A program made the position numbers and the translations under genes. The notes beneath the pieces were generated by a model. That model was not told the origin of the DNA. It made no database searches and saw nothing but the letters and a program-made list of their open reading frames with translations. Positions 1 to 5,467 of a stretch of DNA of 8,824 nt are shown here, piece by piece. The stretch's first letter is position 1; each line of letters begins with the position of its first letter. Source of the DNA: Methanoculleus sp. (GTDB lineage: Archaea; Halobacteriota; Methanomicrobia; Methanomicrobiales; Methanoculleaceae); assembly GCA_028698765.1 (NCBI GenBank), contig JAQVVW010000037.1, positions 1 through 8,824 on the forward strand, given 5' to 3'.

Positions 1-214
1 GCCCGATGTCGACGATGACGATATTACCGTTGTAAACTTCGTCTTTGACGCGGGGAGTATCTTTGAGATCGGCGATGGTGGCGATCTTGATGTACATGGA
101 TGCCGGCTCTTCGTTGCCCGATCCCTCGTAGGAGGCGAGATCGAGCTCCATGTAGTCCTCTTCGTTCCGGGCGGGACTCTTGCCGAGGATGCTGTCAAAG
201 AGTTTTTTAACCAT
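1..214 (-). CDS. sepF: Archaeal SepF-like cell division protein (5' part, runs off the left edge)
   Basis: The gene begins at the ATG at 214 and is open to the window edge, so 71 N-terminal residues are visible. The protein starts MVKKLFDSILGK, a short amphipathic stretch of the kind that anchors SepF to the membrane. An acidic linker follows (about residues 17-37), then the start of the SepF (DUF552) fold with YIKIATIADLKD near residues 41-52 and NGNIVIVDIG at the edge. In archaea SepF tethers FtsZ to the membrane at the division site; that role is family knowledge. The start fits an AT-rich TATA-like box about 25 bases upstream, which would give a leaderless or nearly leaderless mRNA. The gene lies 50 bases downstream of the PUA gene on the same strand but appears to have its own promoter. 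Family assignment is fairly secure although the C-terminal half is not visible. Confidence 0.85.
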   Translation of the reverse strand, partial: MVKKLFDSILGKSPARNEEDYMELDLASYEGSGNEEPASMYIKIATIADLKDTPRVKDEVYNGNIVIVDIG

Positions 215-231
215 AGAAAAAATGAGGAATG

Positions 232-245
232 AAATTTATTTAATA
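232..245 (-). promoter_or_regulatory. TATA-like box for sepF
   Basis: On the minus strand this reads TATTAAATAAATTT, an AT-rich block in otherwise GC-rich DNA. Its centre is about 25 bases from the sepF ATG at 214, the usual archaeal distance from TATA box to transcription start. The mRNA would therefore begin at or next to the start codon, and no Shine-Dalgarno motif is seen there. Confidence 0.5.
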
Positions 246-264
246 GTATCTATTATTTTCTTCG

Positions 265-762
265 TCAGACCTCCAGGTTCCAGAGATCGTCCCCGACGTA
301 GTGGACGCTTTTGACGGACTTACCCTTCTCCTGCCGCTCCATATCGCCCGCATCCAGGAGCGCAATCCCCACGGCAAGCGGTTTTCCGTGCCGTTCCTCG
401 ACAACCTGCACCGGGTGCCCCGCACGGACGTCCGGCGAGATCGATACGATCCCGGGGCGCATGGCATCCGCGCCGTTTGCAACGAACCTGACCGCGCCGG
501 AATCAACCACCACCCGCCGCTCGGGGATCGGGTGCTCGACGAGACCCCGCAGGGTCGGGAACGCCCAGTCATCGGTTCCCATCAGGAGGGGCTTTTTGTC
601 GACGAGGTAGATCCCGACGGGGGCATCCGTCTCCACCCGCTCGATCCGGTCCGACCGGAAGTGGTCGGCGGATGCCCCGATCTCGCCCGTGAGCTGCTCG
701 AGAAGTTCGCTTATCTGCGATTTCCGGATAACATGACGCTTTTTAACGGTAATCTTTGGCAT
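265..762 (-). CDS. PUA-domain RNA-binding protein (DUF1947/MCT-1-like archaeal family)
   Basis: The protein has 165 residues. The N-terminal part (about 1-78, starting MPKITVKKRHVIRKS) matches the domain that precedes PUA in archaeal relatives of eukaryotic MCT-1/Tma20. The PUA domain spans about residues 82-160, with VVVDSGAVRFVANGADAMRPG, the classic start of a PUA fold, and a final VHYVGDDLWNL strand. Relatives are translation-associated RNA-binding proteins; the exact archaeal role is not established here. The reading frame is open upstream to 801, but I prefer the ATG at 762. It has GAGGT (771-775 on the minus strand) 8 bases upstream. A TATA box near 806-818 would also start transcription around 785, inside the longer version. 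Downstream is sepF, 50 bases away. Confidence 0.85.
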   Translation of the reverse strand: MPKITVKKRHVIRKSQISELLEQLTGEIGASADHFRSDRIERVETDAPVGIYLVDKKPLLMGTDDWAFPTLRGLVEHPIPERRVVVDSGAVRFVANGADAMRPGIVSISPDVRAGHPVQVVEERHGKPLAVGIALLDAGDMERQEKGKSVKSVHYVGDDLWNLEV

Positions 763-805
763 GTCTCGAAACCTCGGGGTACGCTGATGTTCGCGCAGCA
801 ACGCG

Positions 806-842
806 GTTATATTTAAGTAGCTTCCTCACTCAAATATATTAC
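806..842. promoter_or_regulatory. Divergent promoter region between the PUA gene and lsm
   Basis: Two AT-rich boxes lie between the divergent starts at 762 (minus) and 871 (plus). The box at 806-818 reads ACTTAAATATAAC on the minus strand and sits about 25 bases from a predicted start near 787, giving the PUA gene a short leader containing its GAGGT motif. The box at 830-842 (TCAAATATATTAC on the plus strand) would start lsm transcription near 861. The first box is nearly symmetrical and could also serve the plus strand. Assignment is by position and composition only. Confidence 0.5.
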
Positions 843-870
843 TCCAGAAAGGACGGCAAAGGGTAATCAC

Positions 871-1098
871 ATGACGCCAAGACCGTTGGATATTTTAGAT
901 CAGGTACTGAATCGTCAGCCCGTCATCATCAGCCTCAAAGGTGGGAGGGAGATCCGGGGGATCCTCCAGGGATACGACGTTCACATGAATCTGGTATTGG
1001 ACAGGGCTGAAGAAGAAGTGGACGGCGCGGCGCAGAAACTCGGCACGTTGATCGTCCGCGGTGACAATGTGATCTACATTACCCCTTCAGTCGAATAA
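871..1098 (+). CDS. lsm: Sm-like archaeal protein (Lsm)
   Basis: This 75-residue protein is a single Sm fold, the usual size for an archaeal SmAP. The Sm1 motif is at about residues 18-52 ([21 protein letters not shown] with [10 protein letters not shown] after it). The Sm2 motif near the end is [10 protein letters not shown], with the characteristic RG. Such proteins form seven-membered rings that bind U-rich RNA and act in RNA processing and turnover. A weak Shine-Dalgarno-like AGGGTAATC precedes the ATG. The gene leads a tight plus-strand cluster: rpl37e begins 16 bases after its TAA. The lsm-L37e pairing is a known archaeal arrangement, which supports both calls. Confidence 0.95.
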   Translation: MTPRPLDILDQVLNRQPVIISLKGGREIRGILQGYDVHMNLVLDRAEEEVDGAAQKLGTLIVRGDNVIYITPSVE

Positions 1099-1114
1099 CA
1101 TTAGGTGAGAGAGC

Positions 1115-1297
1115 ATGTCAAAAGGCACACCATCGATGGGTAAACGCCAGAAGCGCACTCACATCGCCTGCAGGCGATGCGGCAAGATCTCGTTCCATGC
1201 ACAGCACAAGGTCTGTGCGGCCTGTGGATTCGGCAAGAGCCGGAGGATCCGCAGTTACCGCTGGACGGAGAAGAAGGCAAAGGTACCGACGCATTAG
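1115..1297 (+). CDS. rpl37e: Large-subunit ribosomal protein eL37 (L37e)
   Basis: The 60-residue basic protein is the zinc-ribbon ribosomal protein eL37, found in archaea and eukaryotes. The zinc ligands are C19-x2-C22 (CRRC) and C34-x2-C37 (CAAC). The segment [17 protein letters not shown] and the basic tail [17 protein letters not shown] are typical of the family, which contacts 23S rRNA. The length matches archaeal homologues. The start at 1115 has AGGTGA at 1103-1108, 6 bases upstream, matching the archaeal anti-Shine-Dalgarno. A second ATG at codon 8 would still give a plausible protein but lacks this site. It lies between lsm and purF and is probably on the same transcript. Confidence 0.96.
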
Positions 1298-1306
1298 AGT
1301 TGCATC

Positions 1307-2743
1307 ATGTGTGGTATCGTTGGCATCGTCGATGCTGGCGGTGTCTCGTTTCCGCTGTATTACGCCCTGTACGCTCTCCAGCACAGGGGGCAGGAGAGCG
1401 CAGGGATCTCCACTTTTGAAGGCACGATCCTGCACACGCACAAAGCCCAGGGGCTCGTGGCCGAAGTCTTCAACAGCCAGACCCTGCAGGATCTACCGGG
1501 GAACGCCGGAATCGGACACGTCCGCTACCCGACAACGGGATCAAAAGTTCCTGAGAACATTCAGCCGTTCAATTTCCGGTACCGGGGGCTCGATCTCTCG
1601 ATCGCCCATAACGGCAACCTGGTCAATACCGCTGAACTCCGTGAGGAATATGAGCGTCGGGGACAGATCTTCTGCACCACGACCGATACCGAGATCATGG
1701 GGAGCATCATCGCCGAGGCGCTCCGGACCTCGAAGAGCATGGAGGATGCCGTCCTGCTCTGCATGCGGCGGCTGCGCGGCTCCTACGCTACCGTGGCCCT
1801 CCTGAACGATACCGTATACGCCTTCCGCGACCCACTCGGCATCAAACCGCTCTGCATCGGAGAGCTCGACCACGGCTACATAGTCGCGTCGGAGAGCGTG
1901 GCGATCGATGCACTGGGCGGCACGTTCGTCCGGGACGTCCGCCCCGGCGAACTCGTCCGGATCGACGAGTCCGGGCTCACCTCCACCCAGATCGCGACCG
2001 CGAACCGGAAGGCGTACTGTATCTTCGAGTACATCTACTTCGCCCGCGCCGATTCGGTTATAGACGGGACGCTGGTCTACGACGTGCGGCGCCGGATCGG
2101 GCAGAAACTCTATGATGCTGCCCCGGTCGATGCGGATACGGCCTGTCCCGTCCCCGACTCGGGGATAGCCTACGCCGCCGGCTACGCCGAACGCTCCGGC
2201 ATACCGTTTGTCGAGGGATTGATGAAGAACCGCTACATGGGCCGGACGTTCATCATGCCGACCCAGGAGCAGCGGGAACGGGCGGTCCGGATCAAACTCA
2301 ATATCGTCCGGGGAAACCTGAAGGACAAACGGGTGGTCCTCGTCGACGACAGCATCGTCCGGGGGACGACGTCCCGCCGGATCGTGAACATGATCCGGGA
2401 GGCGGGGGCGGAAGAGATCCATCTCCGGGTCGGTTCCCCGCCGATCATCGCCCCCTGTTACCTGGGGGTGGATATGCCCACCCGCACGGAGCTGATCGCG
2501 AGCGGCAAGGATATCGAGGCGGTGCGCAAAAGCATCGGCGCGACGTCGCTCACCTACATCCCGCTCGAAGACCTGGTGGAGGCGATCGGGTGCGGCGAAC
2601 AGAACCTCTGCACCGGATGCCTGACGGGATGCTACCCGGTGGAGATCAACGGGGAGAAGAGCTGCCACTCAATCGTGGATTACGTGGCCGGCACCCACCA
2701 GTCCGACCTCTCGACCTTCAAGGCCGGGAAGGGACGGACATAG
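1307..2743 (+). CDS. purF: Amidophosphoribosyltransferase (PurF), [4Fe-4S] type
   Basis: PurF catalyses the first committed step of purine synthesis, making phosphoribosylamine from PRPP and glutamine. The 478-residue protein has the class II glutaminase domain at about 1-230, starting MCGIVGIV. Cys2 becomes the N-terminal nucleophile once Met is removed, so there is no long propeptide. HRGQESAG (27-33 region) and HNGN (101-104) are glutaminase motifs. The phosphoribosyltransferase domain follows, with the PRPP loop VVLVDDSIVRGTTSRR at 343-358. Cysteines C238, C384, C435 and C438 fall where Bacillus subtilis PurF binds its [4Fe-4S] cluster, so this is the iron-sulfur type and probably oxygen sensitive. 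The gene starts 9 bases after rpl37e with no clear Shine-Dalgarno, suggesting coupled translation within the lsm-rpl37e-purF cluster. A T-tract lies about 20 bases after its TAG. Confidence 0.97.
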   Translation: MCGIVGIVDAGGVSFPLYYALYALQHRGQESAGISTFEGTILHTHKAQGLVAEVFNSQTLQDLPGNAGIGHVRYPTTGSKVPENIQPFNFRYRGLDLSIAHNGNLVNTAELREEYERRGQIFCTTTDTEIMGSIIAEALRTSKSMEDAVLLCMRRLRGSYATVALLNDTVYAFRDPLGIKPLCIGELDHGYIVASESVAIDALGGTFVRDVRPGELVRIDESGLTSTQIATANRKAYCIFEYIYFARADSVIDGTLVYDVRRRIGQKLYDAAPVDADTACPVPDSGIAYAAGYAERSGIPFVEGLMKNRYMGRTFIMPTQEQRERAVRIKLNIVRGNLKDKRVVLVDDSIVRGTTSRRIVNMIREAGAEEIHLRVGSPPIIAPCYLGVDMPTRTELIASGKDIEAVRKSIGATSLTYIPLEDLVEAIGCGEQNLCTGCLTGCYPVEINGEKSCHSIVDYVAGTHQSDLSTFKAGKGRT

Positions 2744-2763
2744 GCGGCCGTTCCGGATCACTC

Positions 2764-2770
2764 TTTTTTT
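2764..2770 (+). terminator. T-tract terminator after purF
   Basis: A run of seven T residues starts 21 bases after the purF stop, in GC-rich surroundings. Archaeal polymerase terminates on such T-tracts without needing a hairpin, and I see no strong stem upstream of it. It would end the lsm-rpl37e-purF transcript. Confidence 0.5.
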
Positions 2771-2872
2771 GGCACGACCCTGAAGAGCCCATAACCTTCT
2801 GCGCGATTTATTGCCGCAATTCCAGGCGTCTCGGCCGAATAAACCCACCGGTGCAGGAGAACGGATAACGCG

Positions 2873-2890
2873 TAAAAACATGCAAAAACG
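2873..2890 (-). terminator. T-rich terminator after the initiator tRNA gene
   Basis: Reading on the minus strand, two runs of five T residues separated by GCATG lie 16-33 bases beyond the tRNA 3' end. This is the usual form of an archaeal tRNA terminator. No hairpin is needed. Confidence 0.5.
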
Positions 2891-2905
2891 CAGAATCTTC
2901 TTTCA

Positions 2906-2980
2906 TAGCGAGGGATGGATTTGAACCATCGATCTACGGGTTATGAGCCCGCCGGGATATCCTGACTACCCCACCTCGCT
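2906..2980 (-). tRNA. Initiator tRNA-Met (anticodon CAT)
   Basis: The 75-base gene folds as a cloverleaf on the minus strand. The acceptor arms AGCGAGG and CCTCGCT pair over 7 bp. The anticodon stem-loop is GGGCTCATAACCC with CAT at 2943-2945, and the T arm is GATGG/CCATC around TTCAAAT. The three G:C pairs in the anticodon stem and the A1:U72 pair at the top of the acceptor mark it as the archaeal initiator and not the elongator. The discriminator is A73. The genomic bases after it are TGA, so CCA must be added after transcription. There is no intron. It has its own promoter and a T-rich terminator. Confidence 0.96.
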
Positions 2981-2998
2981 TCCGGCCTGTGAGGTATA

Positions 2999-3028
2999 TG
3001 CATTGTATTTTGAGGGATATATACCTTT
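2999..3028 (-). promoter_or_regulatory. Promoter of the initiator tRNA gene
   Basis: On the minus strand AGGTATATATCC (about 3015-3027) is a good TATA box. A TGCA element at 2999-3002, about 20 bases further on, matches the TGCA-type start site described for methanogen stable RNA genes. The 5' leader removed by RNase P would be roughly 20 bases. Confidence 0.6.
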
Positions 3029-3056
3029 GTGCCTCCCGAATCGGCGCGGCTCCGGG

Positions 3057-3071
3057 TGCCGGCGCCCGGCA
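3057..3071. other. Small GC-rich hairpin in the tRNA-thioredoxin intergenic region
   Basis: TGCCGG and CCGGCA (6 bp) pair around a CGC loop. It lies upstream of the thioredoxin TATA box and behind the tRNA promoter. It has no T-tract and no obvious role, and could be chance in GC-rich DNA. Confidence 0.25.
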
Positions 3072-3081
3072 GAGGGCTAAT

Positions 3082-3092
3082 CATTTAATATG
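3082..3092 (+). promoter_or_regulatory. TATA-like box for the thioredoxin gene
   Basis: CATTTAATATG is centred about 28 bases before the ATG at 3115. Transcription would begin near 3110-3115, so the mRNA is probably leaderless. This agrees with the lack of a Shine-Dalgarno motif before the start. Confidence 0.45.
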
Positions 3093-3114
3093 AGCGAGCG
3101 GCATACCTCGTCAT

Positions 3115-3531
3115 ATGGATGAAGAGAGGCCGCTTGACGACGAACTGCAGCGTCTCCGGGAAGAACGTCTCCGGAAACTCGAAGAACGGATCACAGGTAC
3201 GCCGGGCGGCGTCATCGAGATCGCCGATGGTGCGCTCCAGAAGATCCTCGGGGAGCACCCCGCCCTGGTCGTCGATCTCTGGGCGGAATGGTGCGGCCCC
3301 TGCCGGATGGTGGCCCCGGTCATCGAGGACCTTGCGCGTGAGTTCGCCGGCAAGGTTACCTTCGGCAAGTGCAACGTCGACGAAAGCCCCACAATCGCGG
3401 CGAGTTTCAGCGTAACGGCGATACCCACGCTCCTGTTCTTCGCAAACGGCATGCTGGTCGACCGGGTGGTCGGGGCGCTCCCGAAAGAGGCGATCAAGGC
3501 ACGGGTCATGCGGGCGTTCGGCACCGGCTAG
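3115..3531 (+). CDS. Thioredoxin-family protein with a charged N-terminal extension
   Basis: The protein has 138 residues. A thioredoxin fold covers about 33-136, with the redox motif WCGPC (C60 and C63) and the cis-proline in TAIPTL at P104. The buried Asp position before the active site is present in VVDLWAEWCGPC. It should reduce or exchange disulfides in cytoplasmic proteins. A typical thioredoxin is about 105-110 residues; here about 30 extra residues precede the fold, rich in E, D, R and L (LQRLREERLRKLEER), likely a helix. There is no signal peptide. C86 is an additional cysteine. The ATG at 3115 is chosen because it fits the TATA-like box; an internal start would remove the extension. 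Its TAG stop overlaps the stop of the convergent dehydratase-like gene. Confidence 0.9.
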   Translation: MDEERPLDDELQRLREERLRKLEERITGTPGGVIEIADGALQKILGEHPALVVDLWAEWCGPCRMVAPVIEDLAREFAGKVTFGKCNVDESPTIAASFSVTAIPTLLFFANGMLVDRVVGALPKEAIKARVMRAFGTG

Positions 3532-3875
3532 AGGAACGCGCCCTGCCGGCACCGGAGCCACTCGGAGAGCCGTGCGGCCATGATGAAGTCGTTCCGGGAG
3601 AGGCCGCCGATGGCGTAGGTGTACCAGGCGACGTCCACGAATCTCGCGGCGTGGATCCCGAGATCCGGGGGATGGTCCTCTCGCGCGGCAAAAGTGGCGA
3701 TCTCATTGAGGAACGTCACCGCTTCAGCAAACCCTTTGCAGGCGAACCGGGCGGTAAGTCGCCCGTCTTCGAACGACCAGTCCGGGACTTCCGGCAGGAG
3801 GTCGGCGATCTCCCGCCGGTTCAGCGGTGCCGTATCCGCGATATCGGGGACGATCGCCTCAGACGAAAGATCCAT
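3528..3875 (-). CDS. Pterin-4a-carbinolamine dehydratase-like protein with altered active-site histidines
   Basis: The 115-residue protein has the fold and length of the PCD/DCoH family (COG2154): PLNRREIADLLPEVPDWSFEDGRLTARF, then KGFAEAVTFLNEIA, AREDHPPDLGIH and AIGGLSRNDFIMAARL. Family enzymes dehydrate 4a-hydroxytetrahydropterin; some microbial members have been linked to molybdopterin metabolism. Here the usual His-His-Pro is His-Pro-Pro (H68-P69-P70), and the His of the usual T-H before the GLS turn is Tyr87, so only one of three catalytic histidines remains and activity is doubtful. ATG at 3875 is chosen; a TTG two codons upstream is also in frame. The right end of a tnpB element abuts the start (tnpB TGA ends two bases before this ATG), so it may now depend on read-through from tnpB. 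It is convergent with the thioredoxin gene. Confidence 0.8.
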   Translation of the reverse strand: MDLSSEAIVPDIADTAPLNRREIADLLPEVPDWSFEDGRLTARFACKGFAEAVTFLNEIATFAAREDHPPDLGIHAARFVDVAWYTYAIGGLSRNDFIMAARLSEWLRCRQGAFL

Positions 3876-3876
3876 G

Positions 3877-4000
3877 GTCAACTACCTACCCCTAAAGGGG
3901 TGGGCTTGCCCTTCCATCTCTCCTCTACTTGATTCGAGGAGTGGAGTGCAATAGGCTGGTTGACGTCAGCCCTGAATGCAATATTTTTGGCGGCATTGAT
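3877..4000 (-). ncRNA. Probable omega (right-end) RNA region of the tnpB element
   Basis: In IS200/IS605 elements the guide RNA used by TnpB is made from the 3' end of tnpB and the right end, and its guide is the flanking host sequence. Here the right-end hairpin with its AAGCCCACCCC context would form the end of the scaffold. The guide would begin at 3876 and read CATGGATCTTTCGTCTGAGG, which is the start of the dehydratase-like gene. The 5' border given is arbitrary. This is inferred from the family; no transcript is visible from sequence. Confidence 0.4.
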
Positions 4001-5011
4001 ATCGGCGTTCTCTACATAGCCGCATTTGATGCAGATAAACTCTGATTGAGACTTCCGGTTCTCTTTGCTGATGAACCCGCACTCCGAACATTGCTGCGAG
4101 GTGTATCTCGGATTCACAAACACCACCGGAATGCCAACGAGTTGCGCCTTATACAGGATGAACGCGGCTAACTCATAGAACGCCCATTTACCGAAAACAG
4201 ACCTCAACGGCTTTGAAACCGTGCTACCGGATCGAATCCCCTTCAGGTTTTCAAGGGCGATCGCCCGGTTTGTGCCTTGTGCCGTTGCAACGATCTGTTT
4301 TGAGATACAATGATTTGTGTCTTTCTTGAACCTCCGTTCTTTTCTTGAAATGCGTTTCAGATGCTTCTTGGCATCCCATGTCCTGGGGGACTGAAGGCGT
4401 GCCTTGAGCGCCGAATATCTTCGCCTGACACTCTCACACCTCTCGCCCGAGAACCGGATACCGTCGTTCGTGGTTGCCAGGTTGACGATCCCGAGATCCA
4501 CACCGAGTGTACCATCGAGGTTCTCGATCTGTTTTTCTTCAGGGATATCGATCACCAACATCAGGTAGAAGATCCCGTTGATGTAGACGAGATCTGCCTG
4601 TCCTTTGACCCGGGTCTGGTCGAGGGTTCGATACCCCCCATATGCAATCGGAACAAGTGTTCTCCCTTCCAGCGTCAGAATTGATACTCGATCCGCACCT
4701 TTGATCGTCAGGTTTCGCTGATCGTAGACGACAGCCCCATGAGGTTTGAAGGTATGCTGAACCGACCGATCAACCTTGTAACTCTCAGAAACCTTCCCAA
4801 CCGCCCGGACAACCATCTGAGCAGAAAGACCAAACATTTCCCGGACTTCGCGGTAGAGGATCTTTTGGAGGCGGATCTTCCCGAATGTCTTGTTCATCCA
4901 TGCTACTTCGGAGATGTAGTTGCAGGCTTCGTTGAAACGCTCCATTGTCTCCAGGAGGGCGTCGTGTTGTGCCTGCGACGCCAATAACTTCACCTTCACC
5001 GTCAGTAGCAT
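3878..5011 (-). CDS. tnpB: TnpB RNA-guided endonuclease of an IS200/IS605 element
   Basis: From the ATG at 5011 the protein has 377 residues, normal for TnpB, and starts MLLTVKVKLL. The RuvC residues are intact: D172 (GVDLGIVN), E254 (AIALENLKGI) and D337 (ENADINAAKN). The zinc finger is C308-x2-C311 and C327-x2-C330. TnpB is the RNA-guided nuclease ancestral to Cas12; it cuts DNA at sites matching the element flank and helps the element persist. The frame is open upstream to 5191, but the extra residues cross the left-end hairpin and are not protein-like, so 5011 is preferred. A TATA-like box 24 bases upstream suggests leaderless mRNA. The C-terminus (KPTPLGVGS) is encoded by the right-end hairpin itself. 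No frameshift or stop interrupts it. Confidence 0.93.
   Translation of the reverse strand: MLLTVKVKLLASQAQHDALLETMERFNEACNYISEVAWMNKTFGKIRLQKILYREVREMFGLSAQMVVRAVGKVSESYKVDRSVQHTFKPHGAVVYDQRNLTIKGADRVSILTLEGRTLVPIAYGGYRTLDQTRVKGQADLVYINGIFYLMLVIDIPEEKQIENLDGTLGVDLGIVNLATTNDGIRFSGERCESVRRRYSALKARLQSPRTWDAKKHLKRISRKERRFKKDTNHCISKQIVATAQGTNRAIALENLKGIRSGSTVSKPLRSVFGKWAFYELAAFILYKAQLVGIPVVFVNPRYTSQQCSECGFISKENRKSQSEFICIKCGYVENADINAAKNIAFRADVNQPIALHSSNQVEERWKGKPTPLGVGS
3885..3904. repeat. Right-end hairpin of the tnpB element
   Basis: CCTACCCCT and AGGGGTGGG pair over 9 positions (one G:T on the plus strand) around AA. It ends 8 bases inside the predicted right border and is part of both the tnpB C-terminal codons and the predicted guide RNA scaffold. 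Confidence 0.75.
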
Positions 5012-5029
5012 AATATATAGAATATTTAG

Positions 5030-5039
5030 TTCTATAAGT
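5030..5039 (-). promoter_or_regulatory. TATA-like box for tnpB
   Basis: ACTTATAGAA on the minus strand is centred about 24 bases from the tnpB ATG. It lies in a strongly AT-rich stretch (5011-5046) that holds other possible boxes nearer the start, so the choice is tentative. Confidence 0.4.
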
Positions 5040-5071
5040 ACAAATAGATGTCGGCCTGTGACGGCATTCCT

Positions 5072-5091
5072 CCCACGACTGAAGTCGTGGG
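5072..5091. repeat. Left-end hairpin of the tnpB element
   Basis: CCCACGACT and AGTCGTGGG form a perfect 9-bp stem around GA. On the minus strand it is preceded by GGAAG, a context shared with the right-end hairpin (GCAAG then CCCAC). Such subterminal palindromes are recognised by the TnpA transposase in this family. Confidence 0.8.
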
Positions 5092-5210
5092 CTTCCTGCC
5101 TGTTAGATCGTGATCCCTCATCGGAGAGGAAGAAAAAGGTTATTCCCCGGAAAATCGGTGCGTGAAGACTTTCAGGTTGCTTGAACTCCATCGGGTGCGA
5201 AGAACGGTTT

Positions 5211-5450
5211 ATCTGAGAGCAACTCCCCCTTCGTGTATTTCGCGTGAGGTTGTATTGTTATCCCCACCAAGTAACTCACGCGGGAGAACGCGAAGATCGG
5301 CTATCCAAGAGCAACTCCCCCTTCGCGGCTTCGCGCTCTTCGCGTGAGGCCGCATCAGTGCTCAACCTGACAATCTCACGCGAAGCCGCAGGGAACGTCG
5401 TTCCTACCGGTGCTCAAACATCCTCCCTGTTCGCTCTTCGCGTAAGTTGA
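5211..5450. repeat. Cluster of short direct and inverted GC-rich repeats (no gene, 5102-5467)
   Basis: The stretch between the tnpB element and the flavoprotein gene has no convincing gene. It holds an 18-base direct repeat, AGAGCAACTCCCCCTTCG, at 5216-5233 and 5308-5325. Each copy is followed by a TTCGCGTGAGG (ending 5249 and 5349). CGCTCTTCGCGT occurs at 5333-5344 and 5432-5443. The inverse CTCACGCG occurs at 5275-5282 and 5375-5382, the second as CTCACGCGAAGCCGC, which pairs with the GCGGCTTCGCG and TTCGCGTGAG parts of the direct copies. The copies have diverged and the spacing is irregular. They resemble dispersed palindromic intergenic elements or a decayed non-coding insertion. Origin unknown. 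Confidence 0.7.
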
Positions 5451-5467
5451 TCTCAGTGGGCTGCACA

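Larger units (their letters stand above)
3877..5101 (-). mobile_element. tnpB-only IS200/IS605-type element (IS1341-like)
   Basis: The element contains a complete tnpB and no tnpA. It is bounded by imperfect palindromes: the left-end hairpin at 5072-5091 (upstream of tnpB) and the right-end hairpin at 3885-3904 (overlapping the tnpB 3' end). On the minus strand the right end reads GGTAGTTGAC. TTGAC is the right-end cleavage pentamer known from ISDra2, placing the right border at 3877. The left border is less sure. CTAAC at 5102-5106 (minus) is a candidate insertion pentamer 10 bases from the hairpin, giving about 1.2 kb. No target duplication is expected for this family. Its bases are visibly more AT-rich than the neighbours. 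Without tnpA it would need a transposase in trans. Confidence 0.8.

Noticed and set aside
763..801. Longer start (801) for the PUA-domain protein
   Set aside because: The extra 13 residues do not fit the family. The longer start lies upstream of the predicted transcription start, while the ATG at 762 has a GAGGT site at good spacing.
1541..2668. Minus-strand open frame (375 codons) opposite purF
   Set aside because: It lies wholly inside purF, whose active-site and cluster residues are all present. The antisense translation shows no domain.
2669..2881. Small minus-strand frame between purF and the tRNA gene
   Set aside because: It overlaps the purF end and the T-tract, and its translation is basic and low in complexity with no recognisable features.
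2906..2980. Elongator tRNA-Met or tRNA-Ile2 (CAT anticodon)
   Set aside because: A1:U72 and the three consecutive G:C pairs in the anticodon stem are initiator hallmarks.
5012..5191. N-terminal extension of TnpB up to 5191
   Set aside because: It would cross the left-end hairpin and the AT-rich promoter of the element. Family members start near MLLTVKVKL.
5216..5450. Possible CRISPR array
   Set aside because: The repeats are unequal, of mixed orientation and about 92-99 bases apart. There are no regular spacers and no cas genes.
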